Shown here piece after piece: positions 37,304 to 45,976 of a stretch of DNA of 64,000 bases. Made by a program: the position numbers and the translations under genes. Within the stretch, counting starts at the first letter, position 1; each line of letters begins with the position of its first letter. The notes beneath the pieces were generated by a model that was not told where the DNA came from, ran no database searches, and saw nothing but the letters and a program-made list of their open reading frames with translations. Source of the DNA: Echinicola rosea (GTDB lineage: Bacteria; Bacteroidota; Bacteroidia; Cytophagales; Cyclobacteriaceae); assembly GCF_005281475.1 (NCBI RefSeq), contig NZ_CP040106.1:1617501-1681500 (forward strand), in the 5' to 3' direction.

Positions 37304-38266
37304 ATGGAGATTTATAAAACCCAAAGCCAAATTGCTGCAAAACACAACTGGTTATTGTCGTTGGTTGTGCTCGTTTTGATCACCTTTGGCGTACTTGCAC
37401 TGACACAAGGGATTGCATTGGTTATTATCCCTTTTCTATTCGATATTAGCTATGAAGACATCCTGCCCTTGTTTACTGGAGAGTTGGAATATCCCAACGG
37501 ACGCATGGCAATGCTCTTTCTTCAAGGCCTAGGCGGAGGACTGGCTTTTTTTATTGCCGGATGGTTGTTTTCCCGGATTGTGGAAAAAGCTGACCTGGGA
37601 TGGAAACAACAGTTTGCCCGTGTAAAGTTCATTTATCTCTTGCTATTGCTGCCATTGCTTTTTGGCTTCATTTTATTTGATGCCAAGGTAATCGAGTGGA
37701 ATATGAACGTGGAGTTTCCGGCGTTTATGGAGGGATTTGAAGCTTTTGCCCGTGAAATGGAGGACCAAGCCATGAAGATGACCAAGTTTTTGACCGATTT
37801 TCAGAATTTTGGTGAGTTTTTGGCGGGCGTTTTGGTGATCGGAGTATTTGCTGGTATTGGTGAAGAGTACTTTTTTAGAGGAGTACTTCAGCCAAAACTG
37901 CACCGCTATTTTGGCAATGCCCACGTAGGAGTATGGTTGGCAGCATTTGTATTTTCTGCCATTCACTTTCAGTTTTACGGTTTTTTCCCGCGTTTACTTC
38001 TTGGAGCACTTTTTGGTTACTTGTACTTGTATTCAGGAAGTCTGGTTTATCCCATGGTAGGGCATGTGCTGAACAATACCTTTACGATTGTCATGGTCTA
38101 TCTAAACAAGTTGGGGGTGATGGAGTTTGATATAGAAGACCCTGAGAGCGTCAGTTGGTACACGGTGCTATTGGGGCTAATGGTCTTTATCATCTGCATG
38201 CGATTTTTCATCCAGCAAGGAAATCAAAATAATACTTCACATGGAGAAGTGGCAGAAGGTTTTTGA
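37304..38266 (+). CDS. CPBP family intramembrane metalloprotease
   Basis: Predicted 320-residue polytopic protein. The abortive-infection/CPBP domain covers about residues 175-285, with EExxxR in GIGEEYFFRGVLQP and later HFQFYGFFPRLLLG and VGHVLNNT. These are the glutamate and histidine positions thought to form the active site. CPBP enzymes process prenylated or membrane proteins; substrate unknown. It overlaps the DUF2007 gene by 26 bases, which in turn overlaps cdsA, so the three are translated together. Confidence 0.92.
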   Translation: MEIYKTQSQIAAKHNWLLSLVVLVLITFGVLALTQGIALVIIPFLFDISYEDILPLFTGELEYPNGRMAMLFLQGLGGGLAFFIAGWLFSRIVEKADLGWKQQFARVKFIYLLLLLPLLFGFILFDAKVIEWNMNVEFPAFMEGFEAFAREMEDQAMKMTKFLTDFQNFGEFLAGVLVIGVFAGIGEEYFFRGVLQPKLHRYFGNAHVGVWLAAFVFSAIHFQFYGFFPRLLLGALFGYLYLYSGSLVYPMVGHVLNNTFTIVMVYLNKLGVMEFDIEDPESVSWYTVLLGLMVFIICMRFFIQQGNQNNTSHGEVAEGF

Positions 38267-38447
38267 GTCGGGATCTATTGTCAGGGCAGAGATCGTCAAG
38301 GGAGTACTTGGCGAGCATGACATCACCGCAATCGTACTGAATAAGAAGGAATCTGTGTACCAAATCAACGGGAGTTATCAGGTGATGGTGGCTTCCGATA
38401 AAGCCTTTGAGGCTGCTAATTTAATTAAGAATGAGATATCGTTTTAA
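38241..38447 (+). CDS. DUF2007 domain small protein
   Basis: This 68-residue protein (VFESGSIVRAEIVKGVLGEH) is a single DUF2007 domain: a ferredoxin-like fold with the ending DKAFEAANLIKNEI. DUF2007 is a putative signal-transducing domain with no proven function. It overlaps the genes before it (26 bases) and after it (17 bases). The placement between a CPBP protease and CdsA suggests an envelope-linked role. Confidence 0.88.
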   Translation: MEKWQKVFESGSIVRAEIVKGVLGEHDITAIVLNKKESVYQINGSYQVMVASDKAFEAANLIKNEISF

Positions 38448-39270
38448 TATTTCCAATTATAGTGAACTGGGACAGCGTATCATTACTGCCCTATTGGGGG
38501 CGGCAGTCATTGTGTTGGGATGTATGTATAGTGAATGGGCTTATTTTTCTATTTTTGGGACAATTTTGGTTTTGTCTCAACTTGAATTTTATAAACTTTG
38601 CGGGCTGGACGGGATGCTTCCCCTAAAGTCATTTGGTACTTTTTTGGGACTTATGATCTTTGTGATGACTTTTTTTGTGGAGATGCAGCATCTGGATGGC
38701 AAGTATTATTTTCTTATCTTTCCGATGATATCCATGATATTCTTTATCAAACTCTATCGTAAATCGGATAAAAAACCATTCACGGGTATTGCTTACACAT
38801 TTCTAGGGATATTCTATGTGGCAGTGCCGTTTTCGTTATTGAACTTAGCGGCATTTTCGGTGGGTAAGACCTTCCATTATGAGGTCATCGTGGGGTCACT
38901 TTTTATTCTCTGGGCAAGTGATAGTGGTGCGTATTTTGCAGGAACAAAATTCGGTAAAACGAAGTTGTTTGAGAGAGTGTCCCCCAAAAAATCCTGGGAA
39001 GGTAGTTTGGGAGGAGCGGCTGCTGCGATTTTAACGGCTTACCTGCTTAGTTTAAACTTCGGGGTGATTCCACAGTGGAAGTGGTTTTCCATCGGAGGAA
39101 TTATCATTATTGCCGGTACCTATGGCGATTTAATAGAATCGTTGTTTAAGCGGAGCATAGCGATCAAGGATTCGGGAAAAGGGCTTCCCGGACATGGAGG
39201 GTTTATGGATCGTTTTGACGGATTGTTAGTTTCAGCGCCTTTTATTGCGGCATTTTTAAAAATATTTTAA
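38431..39270 (+). CDS. cdsA: Phosphatidate cytidylyltransferase
   Basis: Predicted 279-residue inner-membrane enzyme that makes CDP-diacylglycerol from phosphatidic acid and CTP, the branch point of phospholipid synthesis. The C-terminal signature is complete: FERVSPKKSWEGSLGG, then SLFKRSIAIKDSGKGLPGHG and GFMDRFDGLL. WASDSGAYFAGTKFGK lies before. Eight hydrophobic segments are seen. The start overlaps the DUF2007 stop. The Psd-type decarboxylase later in the window acts on the same branch, giving phosphatidylethanolamine. Confidence 0.96.
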   Translation: MRYRFNISNYSELGQRIITALLGAAVIVLGCMYSEWAYFSIFGTILVLSQLEFYKLCGLDGMLPLKSFGTFLGLMIFVMTFFVEMQHLDGKYYFLIFPMISMIFFIKLYRKSDKKPFTGIAYTFLGIFYVAVPFSLLNLAAFSVGKTFHYEVIVGSLFILWASDSGAYFAGTKFGKTKLFERVSPKKSWEGSLGGAAAAILTAYLLSLNFGVIPQWKWFSIGGIIIIAGTYGDLIESLFKRSIAIKDSGKGLPGHGGFMDRFDGLLVSAPFIAAFLKIF

Positions 39271-39344
39271 AATGTATAGTGCAATTTTGAGAATGTGTCT
39301 AATATTGTATCAAATTTAGTCTCTACATAAACTAAAACCCAATT

Positions 39345-40622
39345 ATGGCTTATATCGAACCGGCTCCGATTACGGACAAAGAAAATCCGTTGGAGTCAAT
39401 GATGGAGAGGTTTAATATTGCAGCAGAAAAGTTAGGTCTTTCAGATGAGGTCTATAATGTGCTGAAGAACCCTGCAAAACAGGTGATTGTATCTCTTCCC
39501 ATCACCATGGACAATGGCAAAATAAAAGTTTTTGAGGGCATTCGTGTGGTCCATTCCAATATTTTGGGACCTGCAAAAGGAGGGATTCGTTTTGCGCCGG
39601 ATGTACATATCGATGAGGTCAGGGCGCTGGCAGCTTGGATGACATGGAAGTGCGCGGTGGTGGACATTCCCTATGGAGGAGGAAAAGGCGGTGTGCGCTG
39701 CAATCCTAGGGAAATGTCTCCAGGCGAAATCGAGCGGTTGGTCCGTGCCTATACCCTTGCGATGATCGATGTTTTTGGCCCGGATAAGGACATCCCGGCA
39801 CCTGACATGGGGACCGGTCCCAAGGAAATGGCCTGGTTGATGGATGAGTACTCTAAGGCCAAAGGAACGACCGTAAATGCAGTGGTGACTGGCAAACCGC
39901 TCGTCCTGGGTGGTTCTCTGGGAAGAACGGAGGCTACGGGTCGTGGTGTGATGGTATCCGCTCTGGCTGCCATGGAAAAACTTAAGATAAACCCATTCCA
40001 AGCAACCTGTGCGGTACAAGGTTTCGGCAATGTAGGTTCCTGGGCGTCAGCCTTGCTGGAAGAGCGAGGGCTGAAAGTCGTGGCGGTATCGGATATTTCA
40101 GGTGCTTATTATAATTCCCATGGCATTAACATCCAAGAAGCTATAGCCTATCGTGACGGAAACAAGGGAACCTTGGAGGGTTTTGATGGGGCAGAAAAAC
40201 TGTCCGATCCCTTGGAATTGCTCGAATTGAAGGTGGACGTGCTGGTGCCGGCTGCTGTAGAAGATGTGATCACCAAAGGGAATGTGGACAAAATCAATGC
40301 TCGACTGATCGTAGAGGGTGCCAATGGGCCTACTTCCTTTAACGCAGATAAAATCATCAATGAGAAGGGCATCATGGTGGTTCCGGATATCTTGGCCAAT
40401 GCTGGTGGCGTGACGGTTTCCTACTTCGAGTGGGTGCAAAACCGCCTTGGGTATAAATGGACGGCGGAAAGGGTAAATAGAAGATCAGACAGGATCATGA
40501 AGGAGGCCTTTGACCAAGTGTACAAAACTTCCGTAAAACATGAAGTGCCGATGCGGATTGCTGCCTATATCGTAGCGATCGATAAAGTAGCCCAAACGTA
40601 TCAGTTCAGGGGTGGATTTTAA
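39345..40622 (+). CDS. Glu/Leu/Phe/Val dehydrogenase (glutamate dehydrogenase)
   Basis: This 425-residue enzyme oxidises glutamate (or related amino acids) to 2-oxoglutarate and ammonia. The active-site Lys lies in VDIPYGGGKGGVRCNP (near residue 114), and FGPDKDIPAPDMGTGPKEMA follows. The dinucleotide-binding segment is VQGFGNVGSWAS near residue 225, and ANAGGVTVSYFEWVQN is the C-terminal signature. Cofactor preference cannot be settled by eye. It has its own region after cdsA (74 bases) and precedes a repeat-rich gap. Confidence 0.95.
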   Translation: MAYIEPAPITDKENPLESMMERFNIAAEKLGLSDEVYNVLKNPAKQVIVSLPITMDNGKIKVFEGIRVVHSNILGPAKGGIRFAPDVHIDEVRALAAWMTWKCAVVDIPYGGGKGGVRCNPREMSPGEIERLVRAYTLAMIDVFGPDKDIPAPDMGTGPKEMAWLMDEYSKAKGTTVNAVVTGKPLVLGGSLGRTEATGRGVMVSALAAMEKLKINPFQATCAVQGFGNVGSWASALLEERGLKVVAVSDISGAYYNSHGINIQEAIAYRDGNKGTLEGFDGAEKLSDPLELLELKVDVLVPAAVEDVITKGNVDKINARLIVEGANGPTSFNADKIINEKGIMVVPDILANAGGVTVSYFEWVQNRLGYKWTAERVNRRSDRIMKEAFDQVYKTSVKHEVPMRIAAYIVAIDKVAQTYQFRGGF

Positions 40623-40958
40623 ATTAGTCGCCGTAATTTAACCACAAAGATCACCAAGGAACCACCAAGGGCTCTGAGTAGGTTATAAGTTTTTTCGACA
40701 AATCTTTGTGCACTCAGTGCGTGGCTTTGTGATCTTAGTGGTTAGGTGTTTTTAACCACTAAGATCACCAAGGATGCATAAAGGAATTGGTATGGCTGAA
40801 AACCATATGGCTAAGCGTATATTGAATTTTTTCTTTAACATACGGAGAAATATTGGCAAATTGCAGCCGAATTTAATTTGGGACAGTAAGATTGTTTGTA
40901 ATAAAGGAACCAAAATTGAATTCATAACATTGATTTATATTGAATTAACCCCATTCTG
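40623..40958. other. Intergenic region with triple repeat arm
   Basis: No gene supported; the 61-codon ORF at 40774 is poor. AACCACAAAGATCACCAAGG at 40640, its inverted relative CTTTGTGATCTTAGTGGTT at 40725-40743, and AACCACTAAGATCACCAAGG at 40754 form two inverted pairs and one direct pair, able to fold into alternative hairpins. Confidence 0.55.
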
Positions 40959-41621
40959 ATGACGATACATAAAGAAGGAAGACAATTACTGTTTTGGATG
41001 CTGGTAGTACTCGCGGGCGTCAACTTTGCGACACATCAATTAATGCCAGGACAGGATACCGTATTGAATTTGATTTTACTGGCCAGTATCATCATATATT
41101 TGTTGGTGCTGCAGTTTTTTAGAAACCCTACCATTCCCTTGCCGGAAGATGAGCAGTTGGTTTATGCTCCTGCGGATGGAAAGGTAGTGGTGATCGAAGA
41201 GGCCCAAGAAGATGAATACCTTAAGGAGCGTAGAAAGCAAATTTCCATATTCATGTCTCCAGTAAATGTCCATGTAAACCGGTCTCCGGTGAGCGGTATT
41301 GTAGAATATTTTAAATACCATCCTGGCAAATATATGGTGGCATGGCATCCTAAGGCCAGTTACGAAAATGAGCGTTCAACAATGGTGGTCAAGCACTCCA
41401 AGACAGGCGTGCAGTTATTGGTAAGGCAAATAGCAGGAGCAGTGGCAAGAAGGATCAAATACTATGTGAAAGAGGGTGATCCTTTGGTGCAGGGTGGAGA
41501 ATTTGGCTTTATCAAGTTTGGGTCAAGAGTCGATGTCTTTGTGCCCTTGGATGCTGAGATATTGGTGAATATAGATGATAAGACAAAGGGTGGTATTACG
41601 CCTTTGGCCCGTTTGAAATAG
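40959..41621 (+). CDS. psd: Phosphatidylserine decarboxylase family protein
   Basis: Predicted 220-residue pyruvoyl enzyme of the short PSD class that makes phosphatidylethanolamine from phosphatidylserine. Two N-terminal membrane helices precede the catalytic domain (YAPADGKVVVIEEAQEDEYL; ISIFMSPVNVHVNRSPVSG). The self-processing site is FGSR (KFGSRVDVFVPL, near residue 187), in place of the LGST of proteobacterial enzymes; FGSR is usual for this class. CdsA, two genes upstream, feeds the same pathway. Confidence 0.93.
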   Translation: MTIHKEGRQLLFWMLVVLAGVNFATHQLMPGQDTVLNLILLASIIIYLLVLQFFRNPTIPLPEDEQLVYAPADGKVVVIEEAQEDEYLKERRKQISIFMSPVNVHVNRSPVSGIVEYFKYHPGKYMVAWHPKASYENERSTMVVKHSKTGVQLLVRQIAGAVARRIKYYVKEGDPLVQGGEFGFIKFGSRVDVFVPLDAEILVNIDDKTKGGITPLARLK

Positions 41622-42003
41622 AAGCTGCAGGTGACTCCTGCGCCCTAAAGTGTGTACCACCCATATCATGAAGTTCCTCAGGAACGGCAGCCATCAGCCA
41701 GATTGGGACATGCTATACTGCTACTGATGCTCCCAATAGAGGATCTGTCGCCCCTATGGAACTAGGTCAATGCTCTTAAGCTAAAGAAACTAAGTGAGGT
41801 CAGGCTCGGGCGGAGTCGTGGTCCCACACTACCCTCCGACTCTACCTGGAGGATAGACAGGTAGAGTCCAAGGGTGACAAGGGGTGTACTTCCCCGAACT
41901 TAAGAGCATTGTGGGGCTAGTTCCCGGGTGTACTAAATGCCAAATACCTTTTGTTTCTTGAATCGGAACCCAATCCCCGAAAACGTTGCGCCTGGCTTGA
42001 CCC
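41622..42003. other. Gene-free interval with highly structured sequence
   Basis: No ORF is supported. It is dominated by the structured element at 41639-41934 described next, followed by a short AT-richer stretch before the reverse-strand barrel gene ends at 42004. Confidence 0.6.
41639..41934 (+). ncRNA. Structured element, possible 5' (domain I) fragment of a group II intron
   Basis: Long complementary arms GGAACTAGGTCAATGCTCTTAAG (41758-41780, split here as GGAACTAG and CAATGCTCTTAAG) and CTTAAGAGCATTG plus CTAGTTCC (41899-41924) enclose a second stem, GACTCTACCTG (41839-41849) with CAGGTAGAGTC (41858-41868). Upstream lie TGCGCC and CATGAAGTTCCTCAGGAACG, words resembling the 5' region of Bacteroidota group II introns. 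No domain V is present, so at best it is a truncated relic. It could instead be another structured RNA or repeat. Confidence 0.4.
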
Positions 42004-42441
42004 TTATTTTTTTCCGATCGTATATCGAAGTCCGAAATTACCCCTTAACCCAAGGGCTCCATTATACATGGGGGTAGCCTCCATCATGATGGCAAATGCC
42101 CGGTGGTTTGAAATTGGCTTGAAGGCAAATAGCACAGGAGCTCCCACACGTGCACCATCATCGAATTCGTAATAACCCAGCATTAAGCCAGCTGAAACGT
42201 TATACCAGTCTGATTGATAGAAATTATATTGTCCGATAGCTTCTGCTCCAAAATAGCGATTGAGATAATCTCCGGCAAATAATCGCCCTTCCCCGAAAAA
42301 TTTTCTGTCTGGGTCAGTGCCAGCGGCTAATTGGGTAAGTATTCCATTGGAATAAACGCCCACAGTGACTTGGGCATTGGCAAGTTGTGTAATGCATGCT
42401 TGAAAAAGTAGCAAAAAAAGGATGCTTTTAAGATAAGTCAT
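42004..42441 (-). CDS. Small outer-membrane barrel-like protein
   Basis: This 145-residue protein has a signal peptide (MTYLKSILFLLLFQACITQL, cleaved after ANAQ) and a mature part of alternating strands (VTVGVYSNGILTQLAAGTDP; NFYQSDWYNVSAGLMLGYYE; GALGLRGNFGLRYTIGKK). It is short for a barrel and has no recognised family. A Cys in the signal region is not in a good lipobox. It lies 69 bases downstream of the reverse-strand polytopic membrane protein. Confidence 0.7.
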   Translation of the reverse strand: MTYLKSILFLLLFQACITQLANAQVTVGVYSNGILTQLAAGTDPDRKFFGEGRLFAGDYLNRYFGAEAIGQYNFYQSDWYNVSAGLMLGYYEFDDGARVGAPVLFAFKPISNHRAFAIMMEATPMYNGALGLRGNFGLRYTIGKK

Positions 42442-42510
42442 TTTTTATTGGTTTAAAGATTAGAAATAATTTTGCAAAAATCGTTTTGAACTTCACTACC
42501 CAAGCCAAGC

Positions 42511-43902
42511 TTATTCCGACAAACGGAATACACCCTCCTGCTCTTTTTGGTAGAGTTTTCCTAGGGCTGGAATATGTACGATGAGTTTTTCGAACAGTCC
42601 TTCCTGATCATAGATGACAGTGGGTTTTTCATTTAGAAAATTCAAATATACTTCCATCATATTTTCCTGGTCTGCATAATCTGTCAGCACCCGTTTGGAA
42701 AGACGGAAGTTAAGGTAGGGACTTGCCAATTTGGTATGCTGATAGGCACTTATTTCATCGCCGAGAATGACGATCCTTTTGGCGCGAGGCTGGACAGATT
42801 CCTCCAAGGTATAATTCCATGTTTTCTTGGCTTGGATTTTATAAACAGTCCAGGTGTAACCTACTGCCGGGATGAGGAGAAGAAAGGTGTAGAAAAGAGC
42901 ATTCAGTTGTTTTCGATTGGTCAGGTGGATAAATATCTGGGCAATAAAATAGGTCAGTCCCGGTAGGATGATGACCATTTGGTAGGGAGTCCTTCTGTTG
43001 GCAATGAAAACAGAAAAGATCGCAAAAATGGTATAGAGCAGCATCAACTGTTTTTGTTTTTGTTGATTGACAGTGATGCTGGTCGTGACAGTACCTACAA
43101 AATAGCCGATAACTGCAAACAGCAGTGGTGCGACCATTAATGTCAGCAGGTCAAAATAGGTCACATGTGGATAGCTGCTGGTTATTCGTGTGGCCAAAAC
43201 GAATTCCGTAATAAATTCCGGCAGGCCTCCGATCCAGAAAAAATAAATGCAGCACATCACGAATGGTTGGAAATAGCCTACCAATGAAAGGATGAGTTGA
43301 TTAAAGCTAAAGCCACTGACGGTAATACCAGCTACCAAAAGGAAGGGCAGAAATATGATCAATGGGAAGTGGAAGCATACGGCGACGCCTCCAAAGAGGC
43401 CTACAAGCAAAATGGACTCGGTGTTTTGCTCATTTAAAAGTGTCTGTGAAAATAATTGGCCCAAAGCCAGTATAATAAAAGTCGTTCCCATCAACGCTGG
43501 TGAAAGTGTCAGCATATCAAAAGAAAAGTGGAACAGTACCAACATGACTAAAGCAGGAATATAGGAGGTGTTGTCAAATGCCTTGTACTGGATAAAAAGC
43601 CGATTGACATAGTAGATCTGAAAGAGGATGATACATGCCGCTAAGAATTTATACATCCACCAAGATCGGCCTACCAAAGCATCAATCAACCAATACATAT
43701 AGGCTGAAAGAGGCCCAATGTCATCGACAATATCAACGTATAGGTAATGACCATGACTGAGGCGCTCTCCTACCAGCATCCATGAAAGTTCAGGGCTTAG
43801 CAGCGGGATGTTCATCAGCTCATAAGGTAGGCTGAGTGCTATAAGTAGCAACGCGATGCCTAAGATTCTAAATGGATCGTTGATTTTAAAAAAGCTAAGC
43901 AA
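42511..43902 (-). CDS. Polytopic membrane protein, possibly DUF6427-like
   Basis: Predicted 463-residue protein with roughly ten or more hydrophobic segments in the first 340 residues and a soluble C-terminal end (about 350-463, with RAKRIVILGDEISAYQHTKL). The N-terminal MLSFFKINDPFRILGIALLL and the patterned helices recall the DUF6427 membrane proteins of Bacteroidota, but this is from memory. It is not a recognised transporter; a glycosyltransferase-like (GT-C) fold is possible given the long loop after helix 1. It is divergent from rbfA (93 bases). Confidence 0.65.
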   Translation of the reverse strand: MLSFFKINDPFRILGIALLLIALSLPYELMNIPLLSPELSWMLVGERLSHGHYLYVDIVDDIGPLSAYMYWLIDALVGRSWWMYKFLAACIILFQIYYVNRLFIQYKAFDNTSYIPALVMLVLFHFSFDMLTLSPALMGTTFIILALGQLFSQTLLNEQNTESILLVGLFGGVAVCFHFPLIIFLPFLLVAGITVSGFSFNQLILSLVGYFQPFVMCCIYFFWIGGLPEFITEFVLATRITSSYPHVTYFDLLTLMVAPLLFAVIGYFVGTVTTSITVNQQKQKQLMLLYTIFAIFSVFIANRRTPYQMVIILPGLTYFIAQIFIHLTNRKQLNALFYTFLLLIPAVGYTWTVYKIQAKKTWNYTLEESVQPRAKRIVILGDEISAYQHTKLASPYLNFRLSKRVLTDYADQENMMEVYLNFLNEKPTVIYDQEGLFEKLIVHIPALGKLYQKEQEGVFRLSE

Positions 43903-43969
43903 GGATAATATCTGTTGATAGTTATTTATTTCTGAACGTACGAAATTAAAGGTTAGTCGATTAAATCAC

Positions 43970-43977
43970 TAAATTTG
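43970..43977 (+). promoter_or_regulatory. Possible -7 element before rbfA
   Basis: TAAATTTG fits TAnnTTTG and lies 18 bases before the rbfA ATG. No clear -33 TTG at the usual spacing was found. Confidence 0.35.
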
Positions 43978-43995
43978 TATCGATAAATATTCAAT

Positions 43996-44373
43996 ATGGA
44001 AAGCAAGAGACAACAAAAGTATTCAAAGTTAATTCAAAAGGAACTGGGGGAGATCTTTCAGCGGGAATCCCGGCCGTTGGTGGGCAATGCCATGGTTTCA
44101 GTTACCAGAGTGCTGATGAGTCCAGACTTGGGCGTGGCCAAAATCTACCTAAGTTTCCTCTTAGCGAACAACAAGGAGCTGTTGGAAAAAATCGATGGGC
44201 ACAAAAAGGAGATCAGGAAACACCTCGGAAGACGCATTGGAAAAACAGTAAGGAGCGTTCCGGAATTGGTCTTTTACCCAGATGATTCTTCTGCATATGC
44301 ACAGCATATGGACAAGATTATCGGAGATTTGGATATCCCAGAGGCACCTGACGATGAGGAAGAAGAGGACTGA
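43996..44373 (+). CDS. rbfA: Ribosome-binding factor A
   Basis: This 125-residue protein helps 16S rRNA processing and 30S subunit maturation. It begins MESKRQQKYSKLIQKELGEI and has VSVTRVLMSPDLGVAKIYLS and RTVRSVPEL-type motifs (TVRSVPELVFYPDDS), with an acidic tail (DDEEEED), all as in RbfA. Length is normal. A compact terminator follows directly, so it is probably a single-gene transcript. The lolE-like permease starts 215 bases later with a GTG. Confidence 0.95.
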   Translation: MESKRQQKYSKLIQKELGEIFQRESRPLVGNAMVSVTRVLMSPDLGVAKIYLSFLLANNKELLEKIDGHKKEIRKHLGRRIGKTVRSVPELVFYPDDSSAYAQHMDKIIGDLDIPEAPDDEEEED

Positions 44374-44375
44374 TC

Positions 44376-44402
44376 AATGGGTTTTTTCGAGCCCATTTTT
44401 TT
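44376..44402 (+). terminator. Rho-independent terminator of rbfA
   Basis: AATGGG (44376-44381) pairs with CCCATT (44392-44397), 10-base loop, followed by a run of T. It starts three bases after the stop. Confidence 0.75.
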
Positions 44403-44587
44403 CGAGTCCAAAATTAAAGTACCTTAGGTCAGTGGGCATTGTTAAATGGGCATGACCTTTAGCTGCCCCCTGATGCCCGGTTCCTTTTCTCCTATTAATA
44501 AAAGATGAGTTATAGCCGGTCGGATCAGTGTTCTGTACTTAAATTACCATTAAATTATTCACCTTTAATTACGTTATTAACCATCCA

Positions 44588-45811
44588 GTGAATCTCTCCT
44601 TTTTTATTGCATCCCGGTATTTCAGAAGTAAGAAGAAGCGGAATTTTATCAATATCCTGTCCAGGATAGCGATGATTGGTGTGGCAGTGGGAACCATGGC
44701 GCTGGTAATTGTGCTATCCGTGTTTAACGGGTTGGAGGATTTGATCAGGGGCTTATATGCCTCTTTTGATGCGCCACTGAAAATAGAGCTGGTGAAGGGC
44801 AAGTCTTTCGAAGCGGGGGATGATTTTTTGGATAGCCTAAGGGATGTGGAAGGCGTGGAGGCCATCACGGAAGTAATAGAAGACAATGCCCTGCTGAAAT
44901 ATGGCGAAGATCAAATGGTGGTGACGATGAAAGGGGTCAGCGATGAATTTTTGGACGAAGAGCGATTTGAGAGGGGGTATTTTGCGGGTGAGATGACCTT
45001 AGGGAGCCAAAAGCAGCCCAAAGCCATCATGGGTAGAGGCGTAAGCTTTATGCTAGGGGTGGATCCCAAAAATGAGTTTGAGCAGCTGCGGATGTTTTAC
45101 CCAAAGGCTCCTCGGGCTGGTACGATCGATCCCAGGCAAATGTACAATTCCGGTAGGTTGGGGTTGGCCGGGACCTTTAGCGTGGAGAAAAAGTTTGATG
45201 ATAATTATGTCGTAGTGCCATTATCTTTTGCGAGGGATATCATGGGGTATGGAGATAGGCGTACGGCATTGGAAGTGAAAGTGGCTGCTGATTTTTCGGT
45301 GTCCGATGTGAAGGCCAGGCTACGGCAAATGCTTGGTGGTGATTTTACCGTGAAAGATACAGACGAGCAGCATGCAGGATTGCTCAGGGCCATCAGGATC
45401 GAAAAGTTATTTGTATTTATCACCTTGACGTTTATTTTGGCGGTAGCTTCATTTAATATATTCTTTTCACTGAGCATGCTGGCGATCGAAAAAAAGAAAG
45501 ACATTGCCGTGATGATGGCCATGGGCGCTACCGAAAAGCTCATTCGTGCTATTTATGTCAAACAAGGCGCCATTATAGCCTTTTCTGGAGCCATTGTAGG
45601 GCTTGTGTTGGGATTTTTGGTGTGTTGGTTTCAGGATCGATTTGGGCTGGTGTCACTTGGCGTGGCGAGTTCTGTAGTGGACAGTTACCCTGTCAAGATG
45701 ATTTGGACAGATTTCCTGTGGACGAGCCTAAGTCTTATTGTCATTACATTTTTTGCTGCATATCGACCGGCTAGCATCGCGTCCAAAGTCAATACGGTGG
45801 AGCATTTATAG
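44588..45811 (+). CDS. FtsX-like ABC transporter permease (LolC/LolE type)
   Basis: Predicted 407-residue inner-membrane permease with a signal-anchor helix, a periplasmic MacB_PCD domain (about 45-245) and three C-terminal helices in an FtsX domain (about 275-400). Key stretches: FIASRYFRSKKKRNFINILS, AMIGVAVGTMALVIVLSVFN, and AIEKKKDIAVMMAMGATEKL. This fits LolC/LolE permeases that release lipoproteins from the inner membrane. The GTG start keeps the typical N-terminus. The ATPase partner is not in the window. Lipoprotein export is inferred. Confidence 0.88.
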   Translation: MNLSFFIASRYFRSKKKRNFINILSRIAMIGVAVGTMALVIVLSVFNGLEDLIRGLYASFDAPLKIELVKGKSFEAGDDFLDSLRDVEGVEAITEVIEDNALLKYGEDQMVVTMKGVSDEFLDEERFERGYFAGEMTLGSQKQPKAIMGRGVSFMLGVDPKNEFEQLRMFYPKAPRAGTIDPRQMYNSGRLGLAGTFSVEKKFDDNYVVVPLSFARDIMGYGDRRTALEVKVAADFSVSDVKARLRQMLGGDFTVKDTDEQHAGLLRAIRIEKLFVFITLTFILAVASFNIFFSLSMLAIEKKKDIAVMMAMGATEKLIRAIYVKQGAIIAFSGAIVGLVLGFLVCWFQDRFGLVSLGVASSVVDSYPVKMIWTDFLWTSLSLIVITFFAAYRPASIASKVNTVEHL

Positions 45812-45914
45812 GGCTTGTTTGGGAATGCTTCTAGATTCCCATTTAGGAGGTGTCGATGCTTACTGATTTTTTGGACAGAAAGTGCTGGAGTGATCATCCT
45901 TGCCAAAATGAAAA

Positions 45915-45950
45915 GGCACCTTGGGGAGGAATGTTTGTCCCCAAGGTGCC
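45915..45950. terminator. Bidirectional hairpin terminator
   Basis: Arms GGCACCTTGGGGA (45915-45927) and TCCCCAAGGTGCC (45938-45950) are perfect, 10-base loop. On the reverse strand it is followed by TTTTCATTTT and so ends the gene that stops at 45977; forward it is followed by CGTGTGTTTT. Confidence 0.85.
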
Positions 45951-45976
45951 CGTGTGTTTTGGACAATTCAGGTATT

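Noticed and set aside
40774-40959. 61-codon ORF before psd
   Set aside because: It begins inside a repeat arm and has no homology-like features.
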